This document shows positions 17,138 through 26,254 of a DNA stretch of 64,000 nucleotides, in pieces. The stretch is from Parabacteroides timonensis (GTDB lineage Bacteria > Bacteroidota > Bacteroidia > Bacteroidales > Tannerellaceae). The stretch spans positions 1-64,000 of the forward strand of contig NZ_LT669939.1 of the NCBI RefSeq assembly GCF_900128505.1, read 5' to 3'. Every line of letters begins with the position of its first letter. Within the stretch, counting starts at the first letter, position 1. The notes below the pieces were generated by a model, which saw only the letters and a list, made by a program, of their open reading frames with translations, did no database searches and was not told the DNA's origin. A program made the position numbers and the translations under genes.

Positions 17138-17342
17138 TTTATTTCTTTATTGTTCAACTTTGTTTGCTTGATGCTATAATTCAACTTCCATACAAGCACC
17201 TGAATGATGTGTTTTCTGGAATTTGAACAATTAATTAAATTATACCAAAAATCAAGCCATTTTCGAGAATTCAAAAATAAATGATTATATTACAATATAT
17301 TACCGTGATACAATCTCAATATTAAAAACAAGTAAAGCTAAC

Positions 17343-17368
17343 CAAAATGAAAATTTTTTTTCATTTTG
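17343..17368. promoter_or_regulatory. Enhancer-type palindrome R in the regulator/otsAB gap
   Basis: Arms CAAAATGAAAA and TTTTCATTTTG with a four-base spacer repeat the architecture of the kdp palindrome exactly. It is 206 bp upstream of the 72-codon gene and about 380 bp upstream of the otsAB start. Autoregulation of the NtrC-type regulator operon is the likely role. No good -24/-12 element was found between it and that operon. Confidence 0.7.
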
Positions 17369-17633
17369 ACACGTTTGGATCTACTTGCAAAAAATTCGAT
17401 ATCGTAATTAAGAAACTGTTCTGACTTTTTCGTCTCATGATTTGAGATGACTTTTGAGTCGGATTCATCACTCTTATAAGGAAGATAGCGGGCTATCTGG
17501 CACTAAAAAGGGACAGATATGGTCAAAAAGATGCCAAGGCATAGACGAAAACAACTGCAAGATAATAACGGTTTCTAAATACTCGTGCATTGACAAAAGA
17601 GGATAATTAACAATTATTCATGTAAAGGAAAAA

Positions 17634-17666
17634 TTTCCATTTTAAAAATATTTTTCCAAAATGAAA
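17634..17666. promoter_or_regulatory. Enhancer-type half-sites upstream of otsAB
   Basis: The half-site CCAAAATGAAA (17656-17666) faces a degenerate copy TTTCCATTTT (17634-17643). The order matches the antiporter element at 21832-21867. The centre is about 100 bp upstream of the predicted otsAB start. Confidence 0.6.
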
Positions 17667-17722
17667 GAGTTTTCCACAAGCTACTATTCACAAATACCTG
17701 TTTTTCAACACTTAATATAATT

Positions 17723-17738
17723 TGGTATAGATTTTGTT
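17723..17738 (+). promoter_or_regulatory. Candidate sigma-54 promoter of otsAB
   Basis: TGGTATAGATTTTGTT has GG, ten bases, then GT, the same spacing as the kdp element with GT in place of GC. The predicted start near 17749 lies 15 nt before the ATG. The match is weaker than at kdp and rests partly on the shared upstream half-sites. Confidence 0.5.
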
Positions 17739-17763
17739 TCTGCTTTTATAAACTTTATTAAGA

Positions 17764-20025
17764 ATGAGATTATTTATCGTGTCAAATAGGTTACCTGTCA
17801 AGGTCTCACGTTCCTCCGATGGAAAGTTTTACTTTTCACGGAGTGAAGGAGGACTTGCCACAGGCTTGAAGTCTTTGGAAATCGATTGTGAAAAACATTG
17901 GATCGGATGGCCCGGCGTATGCGTAGAGAAGAAGGCGGAGAAGGAGGACATTTGCAATCAACTGGAGAGAGACAAGTATCATCCGGTATTCTTATCCGAC
18001 GGTCAGTATGAAAATTACTACGAAGGATACAGCAACAGTACCCTATGGCCCCTCTGTCATTATTTCTTTGCATATACATTATATAAAAAAGACTTTTGGG
18101 AATCCTATAGAGAGGTCAATACGCTTTTTTGTGAAGAGGTATCCCGGATAGTCGAACCGCATGATTGGGTTTGGGTGCAGGATTACCAGTTAATGTTGTT
18201 GCCAGGTATGCTCCGTGGAAAGTTTCCCAACCTTCATATCGGCTATTTTCATCATATACCATTCCCATCTTACGAGCTTTTCCGGATTCTGCCCGAAAGG
18301 GTCGAAATCCTAGACGGGCTTTTGGGAGCTGATCTTGTCGCTTTCCACATTCACGATTATATGCGCCATTTCATCAGTGCAACGGAACGCGTTCTTCATA
18401 AGAATTTCAATCTGGACGAAGTTCAAATGAATGATCGTGTAACTCATGTGGATGCATTACCGATGGGAATAAGCTATGATCTATATCACAATATGATAGA
18501 TGATGACAAAGTCCGGCACGCAGTAGAGAAGACACGGCTTCTGTTTGGAAATCATAAGTTAATTATATCTGTGGACCGACTGGATTACAGCAAAGGAATA
18601 TTGCACCGTCTTTACGGATTCGCCTCCTTTTTGAGAAACCATCCGGAATATCATGGGAAAGTGACATTGGCGATGGTTATCGTCCCCTCTCGAGGCCATG
18701 TAGGAAGTTATGCCGAATTGAAAACCAAAATAGACGAGGAGATCGGTTCTATCAATGGAACTTATTCTACCATGAATTGGACTCCGGTATGTTATTTTTA
18801 TCACGGTTTCTCTTTTGAAGAACTGGTAGCGATGTATTATGTTGCCGATATAGCCCTGGTAACCCCCTTGCGCGATGGCATGAATCTGGTCGCAAAAGAG
18901 TATGTCGCTACCAAACAAGACAATCCGGGGGTGCTCATTTTAAGTGAAATGGCCGGTGCTTCGATTGAGTTGTCAGATGCTTTGTTGATTAATCCGAACG
19001 ACACGGACCAGATCGAGCAAGCCATTTGCCAGGCTTTGAAAATGCCATTGGAGGAACAAAGAGAGAGACTCCGGCGGATGCAAGCCATCCTCTCGGTACA
19101 GACCGTAAATAAATGGGCCGCAGACTTCATGAGAGAATGGCGACAAACCGCTGAGAAAAACCAACGGTTACAAAAGAAAAATATCTCCGCACAAGACCGG
19201 AACGAAATTAAAAAACTATATAACCAAGCAAGAAAACGCTTGATTTTACTGGATTACGACGGGACATTGGCCGCATTCAAAAATCATCCGGAAGATGCCG
19301 TTCCGACACCAGCTTTGCGAGATCTGTTGCAACGTATTTGTTCCGACCCTCGAAACCATGTGGCCATCAATAGCGGGCGAGACCATTATACATTGGAGAA
19401 ATGGTTAGGAGATTTACCTCTGTCTTTTGCCGCCGAACATGGCGCATTTTACAAGGAAAACGGCGCATGGCATAAGAACATAAGCGATCAGGAGTGGGAT
19501 CCGGAACTATTGTCCATTCTGAATTTGTTTGTAAGCAAAACCCCGAACTCCCACCTTGAGACAAAAGAAGCGGCTCTTGCCTGGCATTATAGAGAGTCGG
19601 ACACCTGGCTGGGAGAGCTGAGAGCCCAACAGCTGACTAAAGCCATCATGCCTGTTTGTTTAAAAAAGGGATTACAAATCATGCAGGGTAACAAAGTCGT
19701 GGAAATAAAATCACCGGATTGCACAAAAGGCTCGGAAGTAAACCGCCTGTTATTGGCCTCCCGCTATGATTTTATATTAGCGATGGGCGATGACACGACG
19801 GACGAGGACATGTTCCGGGCTCTTCCGGTATCTGCCATAACAATCAAAGTCGGAATCGTATCCGAAAAAGCCAAATACAATCTGTCCTCTCAGGAAGAAG
19901 TATTGCCCTTCTTGAAAGAGCTGCTGGATGAAGGCCTCCGTTACGAAGTGACTTCTAAAAGTATAAAAGACCAACTGAAAGCCACCGTCGATTTTATCAA
20001 AGAATTGTGGACAACTAAAAAATAA
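17764..20025 (+). CDS. Bifunctional trehalose-6-phosphate synthase/phosphatase
   Basis: The 753-residue fusion makes trehalose, an osmoprotectant, from UDP-glucose and glucose-6-phosphate. Residues 1 to about 470 are a GT20 OtsA-type synthase (MRLFIVSNRLPVKV, GWPGV, HHIPFPSYE, VDRLDYSKGI, PLRDGMNLVAKEY). Residues about 490-753 are an OtsB-type HAD phosphatase (LLDYDGTLAAF, AINSGRD, GDDTTDEDMF). Both sets of catalytic motifs look intact. The GH15 gene follows after 6 bp, so the two are co-transcribed. Upstream half-sites and a -24/-12-like element suggest control by the kdp-linked NtrC-type regulator. Confidence 0.96.
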   Translation: MRLFIVSNRLPVKVSRSSDGKFYFSRSEGGLATGLKSLEIDCEKHWIGWPGVCVEKKAEKEDICNQLERDKYHPVFLSDGQYENYYEGYSNSTLWPLCHYFFAYTLYKKDFWESYREVNTLFCEEVSRIVEPHDWVWVQDYQLMLLPGMLRGKFPNLHIGYFHHIPFPSYELFRILPERVEILDGLLGADLVAFHIHDYMRHFISATERVLHKNFNLDEVQMNDRVTHVDALPMGISYDLYHNMIDDDKVRHAVEKTRLLFGNHKLIISVDRLDYSKGILHRLYGFASFLRNHPEYHGKVTLAMVIVPSRGHVGSYAELKTKIDEEIGSINGTYSTMNWTPVCYFYHGFSFEELVAMYYVADIALVTPLRDGMNLVAKEYVATKQDNPGVLILSEMAGASIELSDALLINPNDTDQIEQAICQALKMPLEEQRERLRRMQAILSVQTVNKWAADFMREWRQTAEKNQRLQKKNISAQDRNEIKKLYNQARKRLILLDYDGTLAAFKNHPEDAVPTPALRDLLQRICSDPRNHVAINSGRDHYTLEKWLGDLPLSFAAEHGAFYKENGAWHKNISDQEWDPELLSILNLFVSKTPNSHLETKEAALAWHYRESDTWLGELRAQQLTKAIMPVCLKKGLQIMQGNKVVEIKSPDCTKGSEVNRLLLASRYDFILAMGDDTTDEDMFRALPVSAITIKVGIVSEKAKYNLSSQEEVLPFLKELLDEGLRYEVTSKSIKDQLKATVDFIKELWTTKK

Positions 20026-20031
20026 ATTTTT

Positions 20032-21819
20032 ATGGACAAGTTAAATTACGGAGTAATAGGAAATTGTTGTACAGCGGCTTTGATCTCGGATAAAGGTAGC
20101 ATAGATTGGTTATGCTTCCCCAACTTCGATTCTCCTTCCATCTTTGCGGCATTGCTCGATCGGGAGAAAGGGGGATGTTTCGGTTTCGAGGTCTCTCCGG
20201 ATTATCGGATATCGCAATCGTATGTGCCTCATACCAATATCCTTTCGACCAATTTCGTATCGGACGAGAATGAATTTGCCGTCGTGGATTTCATGCCTTG
20301 CTACCACCTAAGCGATACGAGCAATTGCTACCGCCCGGCAGAGATCTACCGATATATCCATTGGATTAAGGGAGCGCCCAGCTTCAAAATCCGCTACACA
20401 CCGGCTCCGGACTATGCCCGTGGAAAGACGATCTTCAACACGACCTCTGAATATATAGAAACCTATTCCACTTCCAATAGCAAAGACCGGCAATATCTAT
20501 ATGCTTCCTTGTCCTTAGATGACATTAGGAAAGGGAAAGATATCGTATTGACAAAAGACGAGTTCCTCCTCCTTTCATATAACGAAAAGGTAATCCCCAT
20601 CGACATCGAACGGGAGAAGCTGGAGTATTGCCGGACGTTGGTCTATTGGCTCAACTGGACCGACCGGACCAAGAAGTTTTCCGTCTACAACGATATCATC
20701 GAGCGAAGCCTCCTTGTATTGAAGCTGATGTCATTCTACAACGGAGCCGTATTAGCGGCCATCACCACCAGCCTGCCGGAAACGGTCGGGGAAGTTCGCA
20801 ACTGGGACTACCGTTTTTGCTGGTTGCGCGATGCCTCCATGTCCATTGAAACATTATTCCAGATCGGGCATGTGGATGCCGCAAGGCGGTTCATGCGCTT
20901 TGTCCAGTCCACATTCGTCTCACAGCACGATACCTACCAGATCATGTACGGCATTCGTGGAGAGAGGAAATTGACGGAAGTTATCCTGGAACATCTTTCC
21001 GGTTACAAGAACTCACGGCCCGTCCGGATCGGCAATGACGCTTACCACCAGCTTCAAAACGACTCGTTCGGCTATTTGATGGACCTGATCTACCAATACT
21101 ACCGTTTGATGCCCGGTACATTGGACGAAGTGGAAGACATGTGGGAGATGGTAAAAAGTATTCTGGCGAATGTGATGAATGACTGGAGAAAACCGGACAA
21201 GGGTATCTGGGAGATAAGAGGCGAAGGCCAGCATTTTGTTTCCTCCAAAGTCATGTGCTGGGTCGCCTTGGACAGAGGAGCCCGCATTGCGGATTTATTG
21301 AACAAACCTGCATACCGGAAACGTTGGTCGGAAGAGACGGCCGTAATCAAAGACGATATCCTGAAAAACGGGTGGAAAGAAAAGATACAAAGTTTCTCGC
21401 AAGCCTACGGCAATTCCGATCTTGATGCATCCTTGTTGTTGATGGAACCATACGGATTCATCGATCCGACCGATATACGCTACCGTAAAACGGTGCTAGC
21501 GATCAAGAAAACATTACTTTACAAAGGGTTGATGTATCGTTATAAGTCTCATGATGATTTCGGACTACCCTCTTCCGCCTTTACCATCTGTACGTTTTGG
21601 CTCATCCGGGCCCTTTATGTCATAGGGGAAAAGGAAGAGGCACGTAGCCTGTTTGAGGAAATGCTCCATAATTCAAACCACTTGGGGCTTTTCAGTGAAG
21701 ATATTGATTTTGAGACCAAAGGACAACTGGGGAATTTCCCTCAGGCATATTCGCACTTGGCATTGGTCAATACCGCCATCTTGTTTTCGGAAGAGGATGT
21801 ACGACTGTTCCTTAAATAA
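20032..21819 (+). CDS. Glycoside hydrolase family 15 protein
   Basis: The 595-residue protein has a GH15-associated N-terminal domain (MDKLNYGVIGNCCTAALISD, GSIDWLCFPNFDSPSIFA) and an alpha/alpha barrel with NWDYRFCWLRDAS and the C-terminal LFSEDIDFETKGQLGNFPQA. There is no signal peptide, so it is cytoplasmic. Members act as trehalases or glucoamylases on alpha-glucosides. Six bases after otsAB, it probably degrades or trims trehalose or stored glucan when stress ends, but substrate cannot be read from sequence. This pairing with otsAB occurs in other Bacteroidetes and some Actinobacteria. Confidence 0.9.
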   Translation: MDKLNYGVIGNCCTAALISDKGSIDWLCFPNFDSPSIFAALLDREKGGCFGFEVSPDYRISQSYVPHTNILSTNFVSDENEFAVVDFMPCYHLSDTSNCYRPAEIYRYIHWIKGAPSFKIRYTPAPDYARGKTIFNTTSEYIETYSTSNSKDRQYLYASLSLDDIRKGKDIVLTKDEFLLLSYNEKVIPIDIEREKLEYCRTLVYWLNWTDRTKKFSVYNDIIERSLLVLKLMSFYNGAVLAAITTSLPETVGEVRNWDYRFCWLRDASMSIETLFQIGHVDAARRFMRFVQSTFVSQHDTYQIMYGIRGERKLTEVILEHLSGYKNSRPVRIGNDAYHQLQNDSFGYLMDLIYQYYRLMPGTLDEVEDMWEMVKSILANVMNDWRKPDKGIWEIRGEGQHFVSSKVMCWVALDRGARIADLLNKPAYRKRWSEETAVIKDDILKNGWKEKIQSFSQAYGNSDLDASLLLMEPYGFIDPTDIRYRKTVLAIKKTLLYKGLMYRYKSHDDFGLPSSAFTICTFWLIRALYVIGEKEEARSLFEEMLHNSNHLGLFSEDIDFETKGQLGNFPQAYSHLALVNTAILFSEEDVRLFLK

Positions 21820-21831
21820 ATGTCCCGTATC

Positions 21832-21867
21832 TTTTTCATTTTGGGAAAATATTTCCAAAATGAAAAA
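21832..21867. promoter_or_regulatory. Enhancer-type inverted repeat upstream of the antiporter
   Basis: Perfect 13-bp arms TTTTTCATTTTGG and CCAAAATGAAAAA flank ten bases. The half-site is the one found at kdp, here in the opposite arrangement. The centre is about 120 bp upstream of the predicted antiporter start. It also begins 12 bp after the GH15 stop, but no T-run suggests a terminator. Confidence 0.75.
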
Positions 21868-21943
21868 GGTTTTACTTTTGTCTTCACAGGACTAGGCGCA
21901 TAAAAACTTTGTTATCCGGCAATTGTATATTTTCAAACGCTAT

Positions 21944-21959
21944 TGGCATAATAATTGTA
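21944..21959 (+). promoter_or_regulatory. Candidate sigma-54 promoter of the Na+/H+ antiporter
   Basis: TGGCATAATAATTGTA has TGGCA, then GT ten bases after GG. The predicted start near 21970 is 19 nt before the ATG. The TGGCA half is a full match to consensus. Confidence 0.6.
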
Positions 21960-21988
21960 AGCCTTTTGCAGTTAAATAGTGAATTGGT

Positions 21989-24079
21989 ATGGAAACGAAT
22001 AATTTACTAGCCCCATTATTTTTTGTGTTGATAGGGTTGATGGGAGGCGCGATTTTAAAATTCGGATTAAAAAAGACACCTATCCCTTACACGGTCGGGC
22101 TATTCGCCTTCGGGTTACTGATCGGTACGTTCGACCGGATAGGCTGGTTGGAAAGTATTCCGATATTAAAATCGTCAATTGATTTTGCCGGGAATGCAAA
22201 TCCCGACATGATACTTTATATTTTCCTTCCGATCTTGATATTCGATGCCGCATACGAACTGGACGTGCACGTCTTTCAGAAAACATTGACCAATGCCACC
22301 ATATTGTCCGTTCCGGGTGTCGTCATCGCGATGTTGCTGACGGCAGCCTTGATGATGGGGATCGGGACGGTCGTTCCTTCTTATGAAGGGTGGGATTGGA
22401 CTTTTGCGTTGATGTTCGGCGCTTTGATCAGTGCAACCGATCCTGTAGCCGTTGTTGCGTTACTGAAAGAATTAGGAACCAGTAAACGTTTCTCGACGCT
22501 TGTGGATGCCGAGTCGATGCTGAACGACGGGACCGGCATCGTTCTCTTCATGTTATTTTTCGGTGCTTATACAGCTACCGGCGTTTCGGAATCTCCCGTG
22601 ACGGATTTCATCAAAGTCGTTGCCGGAGGAGCGTTGCTCGGAACACTTTTGGCTTATTTATGTATCCAATTCATCACCAAAGTAAATGGAGACGAGATGC
22701 TTCAAAACAGCGTGATGATCCTTTCAGCCTATATGACTTTTATCATCGCACAAAACTACCTGGACGTATCGGGCGTAATCGCTTTGGTCGGTTTCGGCTT
22801 GATGATCACTTATATGGGTCGCCCGAGATTGAAACCACAAGTGAATAAATTCATGCGCCAATTTTGGGAACTGGCGGCACACATAGCCAACACATTGATA
22901 TTCATAATTGTCGGTATCGTAATCGCATTGAAAGTCGATTTTTCCTGGATGGATTTGTTGATTCTTATCTGCGTATATACCGGAATAAACATTATCCGCA
23001 TACTGATAATAACTATATTTTATCCGATCATGAAACGCTCCGGATACGGCTTGTCGGTACGAGAATCTGCAATCTTGAGTTGGGGTGGTTTACGCGGTGC
23101 ACTGGGACTGACGATGGCATTGATGGTATCGTACACGCTCTCGATACCAGAGCCGATACGCCGGCAGGTACTTTTCCTCACAGCCGGGATCGTGACTTTG
23201 ACATTGACCATAAATGCAACTACGATCGGTTGGTTGCTAAAGAAATTAGGATTGGCAGAAATACCGTCTTCCAAACTTCTTTTGGATTACAGCGTAAAAG
23301 AACAGCTGCACGAAAGTTCTGAAAAATACTTGAATGATTTGAAACAAAAAGAAGCCTTGGAAGCGACCGACTGGAGTATCGTCGAACAGTTCCTGCCTCA
23401 AAAAGAGACATATCCGGAAATGCCCGTCCGTACCAAAGATGTAATGGCCGACATACGCCTCCGGATCTTGGACAAAGAACGCTCGCTTTATTGGAACCTG
23501 TATGCAAGCGGTGTCATTTCATCCGGAACGCAAAGACGCTTAAACGCGGCAAGAGACGAATTATACGATCAGGACGGGAAGAGACCTCTATGCGAACGAG
23601 GAGATATTTTCGATTTTTGTGAGGAACCTGCATGGATAACCAAAATGAAAATTTTTTCCCGTTTTATCCAAAAATGGGTGGATACTTATTACCAAGACAG
23701 GATCATTTTAGGATATGATCTGGCAAGAGGTTTGATGATAGCCCAAAAAGAGTCCTTGAAACTGGTTAACGAGTTTGCCTCTTCGGAAACAGTCTCTACC
23801 GAATACAAGAGCTGCCTGCTGCTTTTACAGGTAGAAATCCGTAAAAACATAACAAAAGCGTCCAATTTCATAGAAAAGATTTCCATTGATTATCCTAAGT
23901 CATACAAAGAGGCCGTAACTCGCAAGTCGGTTCGTATGCTCTTAAGCAACGAAAAAAAGAGAATAGAGCAATTTAAGGAACAAGGTTTGATTTCTCGTGA
24001 AGAAGCCGAACAGATGATAAATGATTTAGGAGAACGTCATAGCAAGACATTCACTCTTTATCATTTCTTGAAACGATAA
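21989..24079 (+). CDS. Na+/H+ antiporter, CPA1 family
   Basis: The 696-residue protein has about twelve membrane helices in residues 1-420, including the ion-binding motif GALISATDPVAVVALL and DAESMLNDGTG, both hallmark CPA1 features. Residues about 430-696 form a long, charged, helical cytoplasmic tail. It exchanges Na+ (or K+) for H+ across the inner membrane. The gene has its own upstream inverted repeat and -24/-12-like element, so it probably belongs to the same osmotic regulon as kdp and otsAB. Confidence 0.93.
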   Translation: METNNLLAPLFFVLIGLMGGAILKFGLKKTPIPYTVGLFAFGLLIGTFDRIGWLESIPILKSSIDFAGNANPDMILYIFLPILIFDAAYELDVHVFQKTLTNATILSVPGVVIAMLLTAALMMGIGTVVPSYEGWDWTFALMFGALISATDPVAVVALLKELGTSKRFSTLVDAESMLNDGTGIVLFMLFFGAYTATGVSESPVTDFIKVVAGGALLGTLLAYLCIQFITKVNGDEMLQNSVMILSAYMTFIIAQNYLDVSGVIALVGFGLMITYMGRPRLKPQVNKFMRQFWELAAHIANTLIFIIVGIVIALKVDFSWMDLLILICVYTGINIIRILIITIFYPIMKRSGYGLSVRESAILSWGGLRGALGLTMALMVSYTLSIPEPIRRQVLFLTAGIVTLTLTINATTIGWLLKKLGLAEIPSSKLLLDYSVKEQLHESSEKYLNDLKQKEALEATDWSIVEQFLPQKETYPEMPVRTKDVMADIRLRILDKERSLYWNLYASGVISSGTQRRLNAARDELYDQDGKRPLCERGDIFDFCEEPAWITKMKIFSRFIQKWVDTYYQDRIILGYDLARGLMIAQKESLKLVNEFASSETVSTEYKSCLLLLQVEIRKNITKASNFIEKISIDYPKSYKEAVTRKSVRMLLSNEKKRIEQFKEQGLISREEAEQMINDLGERHSKTFTLYHFLKR

Positions 24080-24128
24080 GAAAATGCAGATAAAGACAAA
24101 TAATAATCGTAACATGTAAAAATAAGCA

Positions 24129-24674
24129 ATGATAGTAGCTAAAGTATTAGATGGCCCTGTAGACAATAATTTCATGCATGAGGGAGTTATCCCGCATACA
24201 TGTCCTGAGTGTCGTCAGACTTTCAAAAGAGTGATCAATCCCGAATTTTCAATATCACATAAAAATACAACCGATATCAGATATACGAGAGACAGATATT
24301 GCTTGGTATCCGAAAATTTCAGGATATTCTGCATACAAAACGAATATCCTGATTTGACATTCATTCCGATCCGATCGGCAGGTTATTATTTTTTTGAGTC
24401 GAAAAAAATCTATCCGATTGACACTGATCACCCGAATATCAATCTTTCTGAACCTTGTTTAATCTGTTGCAGTTATAAAAAAGCACAGATTGCCTACCCA
24501 CTATATTCAAAAATTGGGAATAACACTGAAAAGGATTTTATTTGTCAAACGGAGATGGAATTCGGATATAACGGAAAGAAAAATCCTCTTATCATTATTG
24601 GAGTGGATACCGCTCAAAAAATGATTGATTTCGGACTAAGAGGACTGGTTTTTCATGATGTATGTAATGAATAA
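24129..24674 (+). CDS. Unknown 181-residue Cys-rich protein
   Basis: No signal peptide or membrane helix is visible. Two cysteine motifs stand out, HTCPECRQTF near residue 26 and EPCLICCSYKK near residue 112, so one zinc site is plausible. The family was not recognised. It begins 49 bp after the antiporter stop and ends 3 bp before the next gene, so the pair may be co-transcribed behind the antiporter. AT content is higher than in the antiporter, hinting at separate origin. Confidence 0.6.
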   Translation: MIVAKVLDGPVDNNFMHEGVIPHTCPECRQTFKRVINPEFSISHKNTTDIRYTRDRYCLVSENFRIFCIQNEYPDLTFIPIRSAGYYFFESKKIYPIDTDHPNINLSEPCLICCSYKKAQIAYPLYSKIGNNTEKDFICQTEMEFGYNGKKNPLIIIGVDTAQKMIDFGLRGLVFHDVCNE

Positions 24675-24677
24675 AGT

Positions 24678-25064
24678 ATGAGAACATTTGTAGCTTCACT
24701 TGTATGCATATTATGCCTATATGTTATCTTTATGGATTTACCATGGGAAAACAAGGAACGAATGTTGGAAAATTCTCTGATAGGCACTTGGTCATACTTC
24801 CTTGATAAAGAGCATTGCTCCGAAAAAAAAGAATTAATTTTACATCGGGATGGGACAGTAACGAATATTGACTCATTGTGGATGTTTATGAAAAAATGGG
24901 AAATCAAAGATTCAATGCTGTTCATCACAGGATCTAATACTCCCACCGAATACTCAGAAAATAAATCTTTTATATTCAAAATAATACGATTGAATTCCGA
25001 TTCTTTGCTAATATATGAAACGGAGAAAGGCATGTATTTGTATTTAGAAAAAGATAAATTCTAA
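24678..25064 (+). CDS. Unknown membrane-anchored small protein, lipocalin-like
   Basis: The 128-residue protein has an N-terminal hydrophobic anchor (MRTFVASLVCILCLYVIFM) and a soluble part with LIGTWSYFLDKE, a spaced beta pattern and IIRLNSDSLLIYE, as in small lipocalin-like proteins of Bacteroidetes. It follows the Cys-rich gene by 3 bp. The family match is weak and rests on the LIGTW start and strand pattern. Confidence 0.55.
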   Translation: MRTFVASLVCILCLYVIFMDLPWENKERMLENSLIGTWSYFLDKEHCSEKKELILHRDGTVTNIDSLWMFMKKWEIKDSMLFITGSNTPTEYSENKSFIFKIIRLNSDSLLIYETEKGMYLYLEKDKF

Positions 25065-25247
25065 AAAGTAACAGATCGATCTCTTCGAAATATATTACTA
25101 CAGTTCTTATGTTCTCTGATAAATTACATGCTATCCTGTAATTGTTGACACTGATCATAAAATCACAATCATCGATTATATAATCATTGTTGGATATTAA
25201 AGAAAAGAATGGCAGGAGTTACAAAGATTTTAAATGCTACAATGTGA

Positions 25248-25769
25248 TCATTTCTCTCGGTCTTTATTTTGCAGTTTGCCCAATATGGCTTTCAGCTTTT
25301 TCCGACAATGAAAAATACGGCTCTTTACTGTCCCTAACGACGCACCGGTTTTTTCTGCGATTTCACGATATTTGAACCCTGACAAATACATTTCGAAAGA
25401 TCTGTAATGTATATCCGATATATCATTAAGAGCATCATACATAATTTCGATATCATAAGCAATATCTTCTTTTGCAGAATGGGAGTCATCTTTGATTTGT
25501 GAAAAATATGTAGGATCTGAAGCTATGTATAAGGGGCTATTATTGACTTCTTTCCAATAACCATTGATAAATATGTTACGCATGATAACAAATAACCATC
25601 CCTTGAAATTGGAGTGTGTACTGTATTTCTCCTTATGAGATAAGGCTCTTAGCAGAGTATCTTGCAACAAATCTTTGGCTTTTTCCCAATCCGTCGTCAA
25701 ACTATAAGCAAAGCGAAGCAATTCGTCCTGCACGGCAAGCAGTTCATCATCAAAATTGAATTCATCCAT
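25248..25769 (-). CDS. ECF-type RNA polymerase sigma factor
   Basis: The 173-residue protein has region 2 (LLRFAYSLTTDWEKAKDLLQ, FKGWLFVIMRNIFINGYWK) and region 4 (RSFEMYLSGFKYREIAEKTG, then LGTVKSRIFHCRKKLK). It would direct RNA polymerase to a small set of promoters. No anti-sigma gene is next to it, so its regulation is unclear. It lies 36 bp after a truncated marC gene. Confidence 0.9.
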   Translation of the reverse strand: MDEFNFDDELLAVQDELLRFAYSLTTDWEKAKDLLQDTLLRALSHKEKYSTHSNFKGWLFVIMRNIFINGYWKEVNNSPLYIASDPTYFSQIKDDSHSAKEDIAYDIEIMYDALNDISDIHYRSFEMYLSGFKYREIAEKTGASLGTVKSRIFHCRKKLKAILGKLQNKDREK

Positions 25770-25805
25770 AATTTATGGTAACTGTTTGTCTGATAAAATT
25801 GATTA

Positions 25806-26165
25806 TTAAAAACCGGGAGGCGTGATCGTGATGTCCTTCGAGTACTCTTTCATCTCGTTCTCATTCAGTTTTACATGAGGAAAGCGAGCCTGTAGCATAT
25901 CATATCCGATTTTGAAAATAATGATACCGCCCGCGATCCTGAATCCATTGGTCGAGATACCGAAAAAATGGAACAAAAGCCTGCCGGACAAAGTAAAAAG
26001 GACCAATATGGCAAACGTGACAATACAGGACTTCAAGGCGATCAGCCTACGTTCCTTCACATTCATTCCCTCGGTCATTTCTAAAAACACCGGCATTACC
26101 CCAAGAGGATCCATCAAAGTAAACAACGAGGTGAAACATAACATTGAATAAGCGAATATATCCAT
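25806..26165 (-). pseudogene. Truncated MarC-family membrane protein
   Basis: From ATG 26165 the frame gives about 119 residues: MDIFAYSMLCFTSLFTLMDP, then LGVMPVFLEM and three to four helices, matching the first 60 percent of MarC proteins (usually 190-210 residues). It stops at ITPPGF, where relatives continue with ITPLAIP and three more helices. No remaining C-terminal part follows, since the ECF sigma gene starts 36 bp on. It is probably non-functional, or a shortened variant. Confidence 0.7.
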
Positions 26166-26254
26166 GACATTATCTTTTATTCCGGGTATGGACGCCTCAA
26201 AAAGTAGCCCATAGTGGAATATGTACACTATATTATTATCAAATCAGGCCTTTT

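Noticed and set aside
17242..17259. Possible -24/-12 element for the regulator operon (TGGCTTGATTTTTGGT on the minus strand)
   Set aside because: It has GG-N10-GG, or GT only after eleven bases, so the spacing rule is not met.
23641..23665. Half-site CAAAATGAAAA inside the antiporter gene
   Set aside because: It lacks a matching second half and lies deep in coding sequence, so it is not counted as a regulon site.
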